Shown here in pieces: positions 35,232-43,407 of a stretch of 64,000 nucleotides of DNA (its first letter is position 1; each line of letters opens with the position of its first letter). The notes under the pieces are model-generated. The model ran no database searches and was not told where the DNA came from. It saw only the letters and a program-made list of their open reading frames with translations. The DNA is taken from the NCBI RefSeq assembly GCF_900188155.1, contig NZ_FZOG01000002.1, forward strand, positions 821,845 through 885,844, written 5' to 3'. Both the position numbers and the translations under genes were made by a program. The stretch comes from Pseudomonas segetis. Its GTDB lineage: Bacteria; Pseudomonadota; Gammaproteobacteria; Pseudomonadales; Pseudomonadaceae.

Positions 35232-36476
35232 CTATTGCGACAAGCCGGAGCGTTTGTCGAAATTGCCGTTCTCGAAGAAGTACATCTTGAAAAAGTTCGG
35301 ATCGTAAGTACGCAGGTTTTCCCCTGGCAAAGAAGGCATTTGTGCATCGGCCGCAAGCGGCTGGACCAGATGAGGCGTGACGACCATCAGCAGCTCACGG
35401 TCTTCGCGGTTGATGTTGGTCGAACGAAAGAAGGCGCCCAGGATCGGGATGTCGCCCAGGCCAGGAAACTTGTCCAGCTGGGCGGTATTGCTGCTGCTGA
35501 TCAAGCCGCTGATCACAAAGCTCTCACCATCCGCCAGGCTGATGCTGGTGTCTGTGCGTCGTACATTCAGCGCCGGAACCACGGTGCCGGCGATCTCGAT
35601 ACCGGCGGCGAAATTCAACTCGCTCACCTCGGGGGCGACCTTGAGGTTGATCCGGTTGGACCCCACCACTGTCGGCGTCAGGGTCAAGCGCACGCCGTAC
35701 TCCTTGTATTCGATGCTGATGTTGTCACTGCCGCTGCTTGGCACCGGGACAGGGAATTCGCCACCGGCAAGGAAACTTGCACTCTGGCCACTCAGCGCAA
35801 CCAGGCTGGGTTTGGCCAGGGTGTAGGCGAAACCGCTGCCCTCCAGGGCATTCAAGATCCCCAGCACTTTGCTGCTGCCGCCGCCGAAGACAACATTGAA
35901 GCCGTTGTTCACCAGCGGGATTGCCGGACTGATACCACCCACCTGACCGGGAGAAACAGTTACCCCGCCGACAGTACCTGGCGCGCCGAAGAGAAAGTTG
36001 TTGGAGCCGGTGCCAAATATCGAGGTGCTCGCCTGTTTCATCTTGCTGCGGCTGACTTCGACAAAGCGGATGTCCGTCTGCACCTGGCTGATAGGCAGTT
36101 GCAGAGGGTCGGGATGAACAGGCCGGGCCAAGGCAGCCGTTGCCACACCTTCGACATAGACCATGCTGCTGCGTGGCTCGGCGCTGCATGAGGTCCAGAC
36201 CATCAGGCTGGTAGCGCCCGACTTTTTACCGGTCAGCAAAAAACTGTCATTACCGGTCAAACGCACGTCGGCGGTTTCAGGATCACCCACCGCCAGACGC
36301 TTGATCGCCATTGGATAACGGATTTGCTGCTGCATGCCTTGCCCTACTTCAATCACCGCGGACACTGCCGCAAGTGATGAGCAAGCCGCCGGTGCAGCCA
36401 ACAGCAATGAGGGGTGAAGCATGCCGCAGCCAATAAGGCCCAGGGTGAAAGCGATCCGACGACTCATACAGATCAT
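35232..36476 (-). CDS. rcpA: RcpA, outer-membrane secretin of the Tad system
   Basis: A 414-residue secretin. A signal peptide ends near LLLAAPAAC, and an N-terminal BON/pilus-N region follows (GNDSFLLTGKKSGATSLMVW). The secretin core is GVRLTLTPTVVGSNRINLKV...LNVRRTDTSISLADGESFVISGL, with the conserved FPGLGDIPILGAFFRS near the C-terminus. It forms the gated outer-membrane ring for the pilus. It lies between rcpC and tadZ with a short gap. AAGGAAG lies 7 nt before the ATG. Confidence 0.93.
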   Translation of the reverse strand: MICMSRRIAFTLGLIGCGMLHPSLLLAAPAACSSLAAVSAVIEVGQGMQQQIRYPMAIKRLAVGDPETADVRLTGNDSFLLTGKKSGATSLMVWTSCSAEPRSSMVYVEGVATAALARPVHPDPLQLPISQVQTDIRFVEVSRSKMKQASTSIFGTGSNNFLFGAPGTVGGVTVSPGQVGGISPAIPLVNNGFNVVFGGGSSKVLGILNALEGSGFAYTLAKPSLVALSGQSASFLAGGEFPVPVPSSGSDNISIEYKEYGVRLTLTPTVVGSNRINLKVAPEVSELNFAAGIEIAGTVVPALNVRRTDTSISLADGESFVISGLISSSNTAQLDKFPGLGDIPILGAFFRSTNINREDRELLMVVTPHLVQPLAADAQMPSLPGENLRTYDPNFFKMYFFENGNFDKRSGLSQ

Positions 36477-36495
36477 GCTTTGGCTTCCTTGCAGG

Positions 36496-37437
36496 TCAGG
36501 GTGTTTGCCAAGAATTTTCTACGCCGCGAAACACCTGGACTCCAGGGCTGCGGGCAACAGCGCGCGGGCTTGTCACCGCACGCGGTGACGCCCTGCCCTC
36601 AAGACTCTTGAGCGGCAGCAGGCTGCGGGTTTTATCATCGAGCGCCGCCAGATTGGTCTCACCTGCGGCGTAACGCTTGTGCAAGTCTTCGTCAGCACTG
36701 CGCACGGCCAGGCGCAAAGTACCGGCCTGGCTGGCCAGCATCAGGCGAGTCACCAACTCCTGCGGTACCGCAAGCACGACGCTGCGACCGGCCTTGGGTT
36801 GCTTTTTCGCGTCGTCCTTGTCTTTGATCTGCACCGCCTGGCCATTGAGGTTCGGCCCCAGCTCCTGGCCATAACTCAAGAGCCGCACAGCAGGCACTGC
36901 AACCTGAGCGGTTTGCTGCTTTTGGCCGTCCTGTTCCTGCATGAATAGCAGCACATCCACATAGTCTCCGGGACGCACATGGCCGCCACCGCTGATAACC
37001 TCATCAACCGCAACGGCGACTGCACGCTCCTGTGGACGAATCATCTGCGCCAGCGGACCGCCAGCGGCAAAGCTGTCCTCGCTCAGCCAGGTGCCCGCAC
37101 CAATGGGGTTCCAGCTGCTGCGCCCGACAACCTGCTCGATACTTGAGAAGCTGCCTTGCGGCGCCACGCGCAGCTGCTCGATGGCAAGATCTTCAGCCTT
37201 GATCGGCACAAAGGGGGCTAATGCCTTGACTGCAACCACCACGGCTGAACGCTGTGCGTTATCTGCGGCCTCGTCGATACGCGTGCTCAGGGTTTGAGGT
37301 TGTGCAGTGACTGCTGGCGCTACGGCTGCATTATTGCTGGGTGGCGGTTGTTGGCTCAGCGTAATTCCCCAATACCCTGCAACCACTGCTCCCAGCAGTA
37401 AAACCCCAGCCAACGCCATGGTTACCCGGCTGTCCAT
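36496..37437 (-). CDS. rcpC: RcpC/CpaB, periplasmic SAF-domain pilus protein
   Basis: A 313-residue protein with one N-terminal membrane helix (ALAGVLLLGAVVAGYWGITL) and a CpaB/RcpC SAF domain (VVAVKALAPFVPIKAEDLAI; the loop AVAVDEVISGGGHVRPGDYVDVLLF). It stabilises the outer-membrane complex in Tad systems. It is the first gene of the rcpC-rcpA-tadZABCD-tadG operon and is divergent from flp. The 286-bp gap shared with flp is the expected site of PprB control. Confidence 0.92.
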   Translation of the reverse strand: MDSRVTMALAGVLLLGAVVAGYWGITLSQQPPPSNNAAVAPAVTAQPQTLSTRIDEAADNAQRSAVVVAVKALAPFVPIKAEDLAIEQLRVAPQGSFSSIEQVVGRSSWNPIGAGTWLSEDSFAAGGPLAQMIRPQERAVAVAVDEVISGGGHVRPGDYVDVLLFMQEQDGQKQQTAQVAVPAVRLLSYGQELGPNLNGQAVQIKDKDDAKKQPKAGRSVVLAVPQELVTRLMLASQAGTLRLAVRSADEDLHKRYAAGETNLAALDDKTRSLLPLKSLEGRASPRAVTSPRAVARSPGVQVFRGVENSWQTP

Positions 37438-37723
37438 GGTGACTTTCTCCTTTGCCCTGACAACTAGTGAATGCCTTATTGTTTTAAATGCGCGGCATCA
37501 ATACAGGTGGCAGTAAACAGCTTTCCATCGCGCTCGCCACTCGGGCGTAAAACCCCGCGCCAAAGCGTTTACCGGCTTGTTACAGTGATAGCTGGAATTG
37601 CACCATTTCACCACTATGACTTTATAACTATACCCATGGGTCTAATTACTTTTTACAGTTGCGCTGGTGCCAGCTCTGGACAATGCTCAAGGTGCGAGTA
37701 CGTCTGTATATAAGGAGATTAAG

Positions 37724-37960
37724 ATGTCCCTGATTAATATGATTCGAAAACTGCATATAGCCGCCGTGGTTAAAGCCACCACCTTTCTAAAAGAAGAAAA
37801 AGGCGCGGCGGGCATTGAATATGCCATTACCGCAACCTTAGTTGCTGTGGTACTGGTCTCTTTCTCAAGCGATATCAAAACCGGGTTAGATACAGTTTTC
37901 GGGCAAATTTGCGACGCACTCGGCTCCGAGTGTGGGATAGCACCTACAGCCACTCCATAG
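37724..37960 (+). CDS. flp: Flp-type major pilin
   Basis: A 78-residue type IVb prepilin. After a basic leader it has the cleavage site G27|AAGIEY, so mature residues 5-6 are the conserved Glu-Tyr pair, followed by a hydrophobic helix AITATLVAVVLVSF. AGGAG precedes the ATG by 6 nt. It stands alone on the plus strand, divergent from rcpC, as in P. aeruginosa. A small CTAACTT-CAT-AAGTTAG hairpin (37967-37983) follows and may reduce read-through into the receiver gene. Confidence 0.93.
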   Translation: MSLINMIRKLHIAAVVKATTFLKEEKGAAGIEYAITATLVAVVLVSFSSDIKTGLDTVFGQICDALGSECGIAPTATP

Positions 37961-38005
37961 TTCACGCTAACTTCATAAGTTAGTTATCAAACTAGGAGTT
38001 AGGCC

Positions 38006-38419
38006 ATGCAGCATCAATCCAGCGAGCGCCACGAGCTGCTGTTGGTCGATGATGAAGAGGATATTCTGCTGGAGCTGGCAGAGCTGTTGGAGCTGGAGGG
38101 CTATTGCTGCCACACCGCAATATCGGTGCACAAGGCCCTCGAGCAACTGACCCACCATCCGTACATTGGGCTGGTGATCACCGACTTGCGCATGCCGGAA
38201 GAAAACGGTGCACAACTGATTCAGCACATGCGCGAGCATTGTTCGCGCCAACACTTGCCGATTATCGTTACCTCAGGTCACGCCGAAGCAGATGAAGTGG
38301 CTGACGTACTGGGGATGAATGTGATCGATTTTTTCAAGAAACCGATTTACCACACCCGACTGCTCGAGATCCTGCACCGACTGCTGCCGCCCATGCCGGT
38401 GCAGGCCGCACGCTACTGA
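38006..38419 (+). CDS. Stand-alone receiver (REC) protein
   Basis: A 137-residue single-domain response regulator: acidic pocket LLLVDDEED, phosphoacceptor Asp60 in VITDLRMPE, Ser in IVTSGHAEA, Lys112 in FFKKPIYH. No output domain follows. Its sequence resembles the receiver of PprB encoded 10 kb away (shared DDExDI, IGxV...DLxxP, LI spacing), suggesting a paralogue in the same pathway. It lies 45 bp after flp on the same strand and before a strong terminator. Possible roles are a phosphate sink for PprA or control of pilus activity; neither is shown. Confidence 0.85.
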   Translation: MQHQSSERHELLLVDDEEDILLELAELLELEGYCCHTAISVHKALEQLTHHPYIGLVITDLRMPEENGAQLIQHMREHCSRQHLPIIVTSGHAEADEVADVLGMNVIDFFKKPIYHTRLLEILHRLLPPMPVQAARY

Positions 38420-38444
38420 GCGTCGGCTCGCTTTAACTCCACGC

Positions 38445-38477
38445 GCTCCCCGCCCTTAGTGGCCGGGAGCTTTTTTT
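38445..38477 (+). terminator. Rho-independent terminator after flp and the receiver gene
   Basis: GCTCCCCGCC-CTTAGT-GGCCGGGAGC, 10-bp stem with one mismatch, followed by seven T residues. Confidence 0.9.
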
Positions 38478-38507
38478 ATGTCTCAGTCGAGCACCTAGCC
38501 CGGTCAT

Positions 38508-38860
38508 GGTGGACAAGCTGCGCGTTGTCGCACCCTACGGATGATATTCACCCCGTAGGGCGGACAGCGTTTTTCTGTCCGCCATTTACACCGCGAAACA
38601 TGACTACCCGCCGACCCGTGGCAGACAAGCTGCGCGTTGTCACACCCTACGGAAGATATTTATCCCGTAGGACGGACAGCGTTTTTCTGTCCGCCATTTA
38701 CACCACGAAACATGGCTACCCGCCGACCCGTGGCAGACAAGCTGCGCGTTGTCACACCCTACGGAAGATATTTATCCCGTAGGACGGACAGCGTTTTTCT
38801 GTCCGCCATTTACACCACGAAACATGGCTACCCGCCGATCCGTGGCGGACAAGCGGCGCA
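38508..38860 (+). repeat. 112-bp tandem repeat, three full copies and a partial fourth
   Basis: The word GACAAGCTGCGCGTTGTC starts at 38512, 38624 and 38736, and GACAAGCGGCGCA at 38848, an exact 112-bp period. Each unit holds two inverted repeats, CCCTACGG/CCGTAGG(G) and GGACAG-CGTTTTT-CTGTCC. Copies 2 and 3 are nearly identical; copy 1 differs at scattered sites, for example CACCCCGTAGGGC in place of TATCCCGTAGGAC. A solo relative lies at 8366-8430. Reading frames through the repeat are artefacts. Confidence 0.92.
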
Positions 38861-38893
38861 CACCCTGCCCAGCGGTGTTCGTCCTGCACTGAC

Positions 38894-40564
38894 TCAAAGT
38901 TGGTAGCTAAAACTGAAGGTCAGGCGTGGACGCCGGTTGTTGCTGTCCAGGGCGACGTCAGACATAGGTTTTGCCGCCTCCACAGAGATGTTGTAGTAAC
39001 GCGCATCACCGAAGCGCAGGCCAAGCGCCGCCGAGGAGAGCTGCGAGGTCGGCAGTGGTGAGTCGTTGTACCAGCTGCGCGCCGCATCGACCGCGATGTA
39101 GGGCTGCAACAGCCGCAACCATTCGCTCTCGCGCCGGTAACTGTAGTTGAGCTCGTACGACGCGCCCCACCCCTTGTCGCCGGAAGCCTGGTCACTGGGG
39201 TAACCACGACCAAAGTTTTGCGCGCCAAGTACGACGGTTTCGGCATCCGGCAGGTTGTCATCGGTCCAGTACACAGCCGCCGAGATCACGCCCTGCCAGT
39301 TCGCCCAATACTGGTCACTTTGCACGCCGGACAAACGCAGTCGCAGGAAGTCCAGGTCATAAAGCGTGTTGTCCGTGTTCGCACCCATGCCATCGATGCC
39401 TTGGTAGAGGCCGGCACTGAGGATGCGCAAGCGCTGGCTATCGGCTTGGCGCCAGTCTGTTTCCAGGCCCAGCACCCGGATATCAGTGTCGTTATCGATA
39501 CTCAGCGGAAACCCCACCACATCGAACTGGCTCTGGTCGTTGACCGCATACAGGCGCGCACCGGCTGTCCATAGCTGATCAGGCGCCGCAATCAACGGAT
39601 GGGATAAGCCAATTGAGTAGCGGTCGTTCTGGCGCTTGCGGGTCAGCTCTATGCCATTATCCAGGCGCAGACGATCATGGGGCTCGCTCTTGTAGGTCGA
39701 GCCATAGAGGCTTAGCTGAGTGCCTTCGCTGCCGAGAAACTGGCTGTAATCGAGGCGGTAGTAGCGCTCTTCGTCCTCTCCAGGCGGAAACAAGCCGCTG
39801 ACGGTGATTTGCTCGGCCATTGCGGTCTGGGCATTGCTGCTGCCCGACAATATCGCCTGGATATCATCCCGGCTGCTATCGCTCAAGTTCATGCTTGATG
39901 TCCATGGCTTACGCGATGCTTGCGCGATCAAGGTGGTGGCGCCATCGGTGGTGCCTGGCGGCGGAACCTGAGCACCGACAGAGACACCCGGGATCATTGT
40001 CAACAGCGTGGTGTAGCGCTCAAACGTCTTGCGAGTCAGCGGCCGCTCACCCTGAATCTTATCCAGCAACTTGCGCACGTAGTTGGACACAGCGCCAATG
40101 TCGCCACTCAGCTGGTAGTTCTTTACATAGCCCTCGACCAGCACGACACGCACCACGCCTTCGTTGAAAGACTGTGGCGGCAGGTAGGCATAGGACAATA
40201 AGTAGCCATCATCCTGATAGCGCTGGGTAATGCTGCGAGTTGCGCTGATCAATTCGCCGATACTGGCTTCACGACCCACCAGGGGTTGAAAGATCGCCGC
40301 CACGTCATTCAGGGAATAAACGCTGCCGCCGGCAACCTGGATATTCCTGACCATGACCTTGGAGCCCATCTGCAGCTGCGATGGCTGGGGTTCAGGCACC
40401 TGCAGCTCGGGAGTACTCGGTCGATAGGCGTCGACCGGAAGGTTGGGCGTCGGTAAATTTCGTTCGACATCATTGCTATTGAGATAACTTGGCAACTGTT
40501 GTGCTGCCAAGGCCAATTGAGAGCACGAAAGGCTCAGTAAAGCAGGGACTAACAAAGCGCGCAT
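38894..40564 (-). CDS. ShlB/FhaC/HecB-type two-partner secretion transporter
   Basis: A 556-residue outer-membrane Omp85-superfamily TpsB protein. It has a signal peptide (PALLSLSCSQLALA) and POTRA-like domains (MVRNIQVAGGSVYSLNDVAAIFQPLVG; YAYLPPQSFNEGVVRVVLVEGYV). A C-terminal 16-stranded barrel follows, with the family motif region LRLSGVQSD and a terminal FSFSYQL strand ending in a hydrophobic residue. The start at 40564 has GGAG 6 nt upstream. It follows the Gly-rich lipoprotein gene by 97 bp on the same strand. No TpsA exoprotein with a haemagglutination domain is adjacent, so its cargo is unclear. Confidence 0.88.
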   Translation of the reverse strand: MRALLVPALLSLSCSQLALAAQQLPSYLNSNDVERNLPTPNLPVDAYRPSTPELQVPEPQPSQLQMGSKVMVRNIQVAGGSVYSLNDVAAIFQPLVGREASIGELISATRSITQRYQDDGYLLSYAYLPPQSFNEGVVRVVLVEGYVKNYQLSGDIGAVSNYVRKLLDKIQGERPLTRKTFERYTTLLTMIPGVSVGAQVPPPGTTDGATTLIAQASRKPWTSSMNLSDSSRDDIQAILSGSSNAQTAMAEQITVSGLFPPGEDEERYYRLDYSQFLGSEGTQLSLYGSTYKSEPHDRLRLDNGIELTRKRQNDRYSIGLSHPLIAAPDQLWTAGARLYAVNDQSQFDVVGFPLSIDNDTDIRVLGLETDWRQADSQRLRILSAGLYQGIDGMGANTDNTLYDLDFLRLRLSGVQSDQYWANWQGVISAAVYWTDDNLPDAETVVLGAQNFGRGYPSDQASGDKGWGASYELNYSYRRESEWLRLLQPYIAVDAARSWYNDSPLPTSQLSSAALGLRFGDARYYNISVEAAKPMSDVALDSNNRRPRLTFSFSYQL

Positions 40565-40661
40565 AGGACACTCCATGACCAAACTACTGACACGTTTGAA
40601 ACCACACAAACAAAAATGACGCTGAACCCCAGGGAGAGGGCTCAGCGCCTAAGGCTGTCAA

Positions 40662-42362
40662 CTATTTCCGGTTGAGCAGGCCACCAGTCAGACCACCACT
40701 TGCTCCACCGTTAGCAGCGACACCCGCACCTAAACCTCCCAGCAAACCGCCCAGTCCACCGGTTGAACCAGTTCCTGTTGTGGCACCTTTGACCAAGCCT
40801 CCCAGGGCGCCAACAGTCTGGCCAACAGTGTTCACGGTATTACCCACTTGCTTGATCACCGGGTTGTTGCTCGCCGCCGCAACCTGGGTTCCAAGACCGC
40901 TCACCACGCCACCCACCTGGTTCAGCGCAGCGTTGACCGGAGTATCAAGCTTGGTAGCAGCCCCGACTTGCTGGGTTACGCTGCTGACCCCACCTACCAC
41001 CGGAGTCACAACCTTGCCCAGCGCCGCACCCGCTACAGTCAATGGTGCGGTCAGGCCAGAATTGGTGTTGGGCTGGCCGGTGCCACCGACCAAGGAACCA
41101 AGCGAGGCAACAGTCCCGCCAAGCGCCCCACCGTTACCGGCTGCGCCGCCGACAATGCCGTTGCCGCTGCCGATATTGATGCCCTGGCTAAGCGACTGCA
41201 CCGCCCCACCTGTGGTTTCGAGCAAGCCGGCAACGGGGCCGCTGAGTTTGGTTTTCTCAGCCAGACCACTGGTTACACCACTTGTGGTTGCCACCAGACT
41301 GTTCAGTCCACCAACCGCCAAAGGCAGGCCTGTGGTGCCTTCGCCATCAGGCTTGACGTAGCCACCTGCTGCACCAGCAGTGCCGCCAACCCCTTTCAAT
41401 ACACCACCCACTGTTGTGGTCAATGCGTTACCGCCACCGACGCCACCCGCTTTGTCACCCAGCCCACCGAGGGTATCGCCCACCTTGGCAACCACACCGA
41501 ATACAGGATCACCCAACCCGGTCGCAGTGCCGAGGGTTTGTGTTGTGCCCTCGACAATGCTCACCACAGGCACCAACACTTTTGAACCAAGCTGATCGGT
41601 CACCTGGCCCAAAGGCCCAGTGGTGCTGGCAATACTCAAGGTGTCACCCAGCATGGTCACACGCTCACCCACGCCATCGACAACGCCACCGACTTTACTG
41701 ACGACGCCACCCACCAGCGGTACTTTCTGGATCGCGGCGCTGTCACCGACAAGCTGCAGCGAGTTCCCCACGCTGGAGACACCTGTGCCGAGATCGCCCA
41801 CCGCATTGCCCACGCCTGCCACGGTAATACCTACCGAGTTGCTGTCCGTACCGAGTTGGCCCAGGCCATCGCTTAAACCGTCGCTGATGCTGTTGACCGC
41901 CGCACCTGTTGATGAAACCAAGCCACCTACGCCCGAGGTCAAGTCCGTGCTGCCTGCAATTGGCGTGTTGGAAATCTGATCACCCAGATCAGTTAAACCA
42001 TCGCCAACAGCCCCGGTGGTGTTGCCAAGGTTATCCACAACATCGCCAGTCACCAGGGGCGTCTGGCCTGCACCAGGATCGGTGCCCGGATCTGGATCGG
42101 GATCTGGATTAGTCACCACCGGTGGATTACCTGTGCCATCGCCACCACCGCCGTTACCTGTTCCGCCACCATTGCCGGTACCTCCGCCATTACCAGTTCC
42201 ACCGCCGTTGCCTGTGCCGTTGTCAACGGTGGCTGGGTCGGATGCACTGCCATCTACAACACTTTTCGAACCACCACCGCCACTGCTGCAACCCGCAGAG
42301 AGCGAAATCATTAGTATCAGCGCGAGTGCACTACTTGTTTTAATTATTGTGGAATTATTCAT
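40662..42362 (-). CDS. Glycine-rich repeat lipoprotein (collagen-like annotated type)
   Basis: A 566-residue lipoprotein with lipobox LSAGC, a Gly/Ser start, and a tandem (GTGNGG)n linker. An Asp-Pro segment (NPDPDPDPGTDPG) follows, then about 450 residues of irregular Gly/Val/Leu repeats such as GGVVSKVGGVVDGVGERV and KVGDTLGGLGDKAGGVG. These are not true Gly-X-Y collagen triplets; they look like repeated amphipathic turns as in surface adhesins. The start at 42362 is backed by GAGGG 8 nt upstream. It lies just upstream of the TpsB-type transporter gene and may be its partner or a surface-anchored cofactor, which is inference. Confidence 0.75.
   Translation of the reverse strand: MNNSTIIKTSSALALILMISLSAGCSSGGGGSKSVVDGSASDPATVDNGTGNGGGTGNGGGTGNGGGTGNGGGGDGTGNPPVVTNPDPDPDPGTDPGAGQTPLVTGDVVDNLGNTTGAVGDGLTDLGDQISNTPIAGSTDLTSGVGGLVSSTGAAVNSISDGLSDGLGQLGTDSNSVGITVAGVGNAVGDLGTGVSSVGNSLQLVGDSAAIQKVPLVGGVVSKVGGVVDGVGERVTMLGDTLSIASTTGPLGQVTDQLGSKVLVPVVSIVEGTTQTLGTATGLGDPVFGVVAKVGDTLGGLGDKAGGVGGGNALTTTVGGVLKGVGGTAGAAGGYVKPDGEGTTGLPLAVGGLNSLVATTSGVTSGLAEKTKLSGPVAGLLETTGGAVQSLSQGINIGSGNGIVGGAAGNGGALGGTVASLGSLVGGTGQPNTNSGLTAPLTVAGAALGKVVTPVVGGVSSVTQQVGAATKLDTPVNAALNQVGGVVSGLGTQVAAASNNPVIKQVGNTVNTVGQTVGALGGLVKGATTGTGSTGGLGGLLGGLGAGVAANGGASGGLTGGLLNRK
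42148..42219 (-). repeat. 18-bp tandem repeat (four units) coding the (GTGNGG) linker
   Basis: Four consecutive 18-bp units with phase kept (for example CCGCCGTTACCTGTTCCG and CCGCCGTTGCCTGTGCCG) encode the repeated Gly-Asn linker of the lipoprotein. Such in-frame units can change in number by slippage. Confidence 0.8.
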
Positions 42363-42734
42363 GATCAAAGTCCCTCTATAAGTGTTGTACATCTCAGGGC
42401 TTTAGTACTTCAAACCCCAGACAACCCGTGACTTATAAAAGTCCAATAACCCATTCACAACAACCCGTATCTTGGTATTAACAGTTTATATAACCCTCTC
42501 CCAACAGCGAGAAACTACTAACGAACGACTAGTCACAAAGTTATATACATTCGCCCCACAATTAACCACTCGCCTATTAAGCTATAGCCCTTACAACTTT
42601 AATTATCCAGCCTTTATTGTTATTGGATTGCCCAATTCATTGCATGTCGGGTCCGGCATGAAACTTTGGGTCTGTAGGCAGTGGCGGGTTTGCGGCATAA
42701 TACGGCGCCCCTGCCTCACCCAAGGACATCATCC
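42363..42734. promoter_or_regulatory. Divergent, AT-rich intergenic region
   Basis: 372 bp, markedly more AT-rich than the surrounding genes, between the lipoprotein gene (minus) and the DMT transporter gene (plus). It must hold both promoters. CATAAT at 42696-42701, about 35 bp before the transporter start, is a possible -10 box without a convincing -35 partner. No gene or RNA structure was recognised. Confidence 0.4.
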
Positions 42735-43184
42735 ATGCCCGCACCGATCTGGTGGTTACTCGCCCTGCCCTTTATCGCAGGCGCCTGCCTGCCGTTACAG
42801 GCGGGTATCAATGGTCAATTAGCCAAACAGGTGTCGAGCGTACTGGCGGCGTCACTGATTTCCTTCGCAGTGGGCACCACGGCGTTGCTGCTGCTTGTAT
42901 TGGCACAACGCGAAGTCCCCTCGCTTGGCGCACTCAAAGGGCTGACATGGTGGCACTGGTGTGGCGGCATGCTCGGCGTAATGTTTATTGCGACCGCTGC
43001 ATTTGCAGGGCCAAGGGTAGGCGCCGTGTTGTTCATGGCGCTGGTGATTGCCGGGCAATTGACGATGGCGGTAACCCTGGATCACTTTGGTTGGGCCGGT
43101 TTCAAGGAAGCACCTATCAGCGCCGGAAAAATCGGCGGGTTGTTGTTGATTGTTGCCGGAATCTGGCTGATCCGACGCGGCTAG
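42735..43184 (+). CDS. Small DMT-type membrane transporter (DUF606/YdcZ-like)
   Basis: A 149-residue integral membrane protein with five hydrophobic helices, starting WWLLALPFIAGACLPLQAGINGQL, the signature of the DUF606/YdcZ branch of the drug/metabolite transporter superfamily. GGMLGVMFIATAAFAGPRVGA and the C-terminal GKIGGLLLIVAGIWLIRRG are also family-like. Substrate unknown. Such half-size proteins often pair as dimers. AAGGA lies 8 nt before the ATG at 42735. Confidence 0.8.
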   Translation: MPAPIWWLLALPFIAGACLPLQAGINGQLAKQVSSVLAASLISFAVGTTALLLLVLAQREVPSLGALKGLTWWHWCGGMLGVMFIATAAFAGPRVGAVLFMALVIAGQLTMAVTLDHFGWAGFKEAPISAGKIGGLLLIVAGIWLIRRG

Positions 43185-43407
43185 GCCTCCTGCCAGGCTG
43201 GAGGAGAGCCCTGATTTTACGAGGCTCCTGTGTTATTTTGCCGGCCAAATCACATCCGGCACCGCACTCGGTGCGCCTTTTCCAGGTGCCTGCAGGGTGC
43301 ATCAAAAGTTTTAACCTGCACCCATAAGAATGGGTAACCCAGCTTTACTATCAAAAATTCGCGCGCGGCATAACAGCCGGCGGACATTCGCCTTATTGGA
43401 AACGCTC

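Noticed and set aside
37967-37983. Full terminator between flp and the receiver gene
   Set aside because: Only a 7-bp AT-rich stem without a T-run; at most an attenuator, so it is mentioned only under flp.
38508-38860. CRISPR array
   Set aside because: Units are contiguous 112-bp repeats with no unique spacers, and no cas genes are near.
38459-38906. Open frames through the 112-bp repeat encoding repeated DKLRVVTPYGR-type peptides
   Set aside because: They follow the tandem repeat period and the same peptide appears from the solo repeat at 8.4 kb; no ribosome site. Repeat artefacts, not genes.
40672-41979. Proline/threonine-rich open frames on the plus strand
   Set aside because: They are the complement of the Gly/Val repeat lipoprotein; composition is explained by the antisense of Gly codons.
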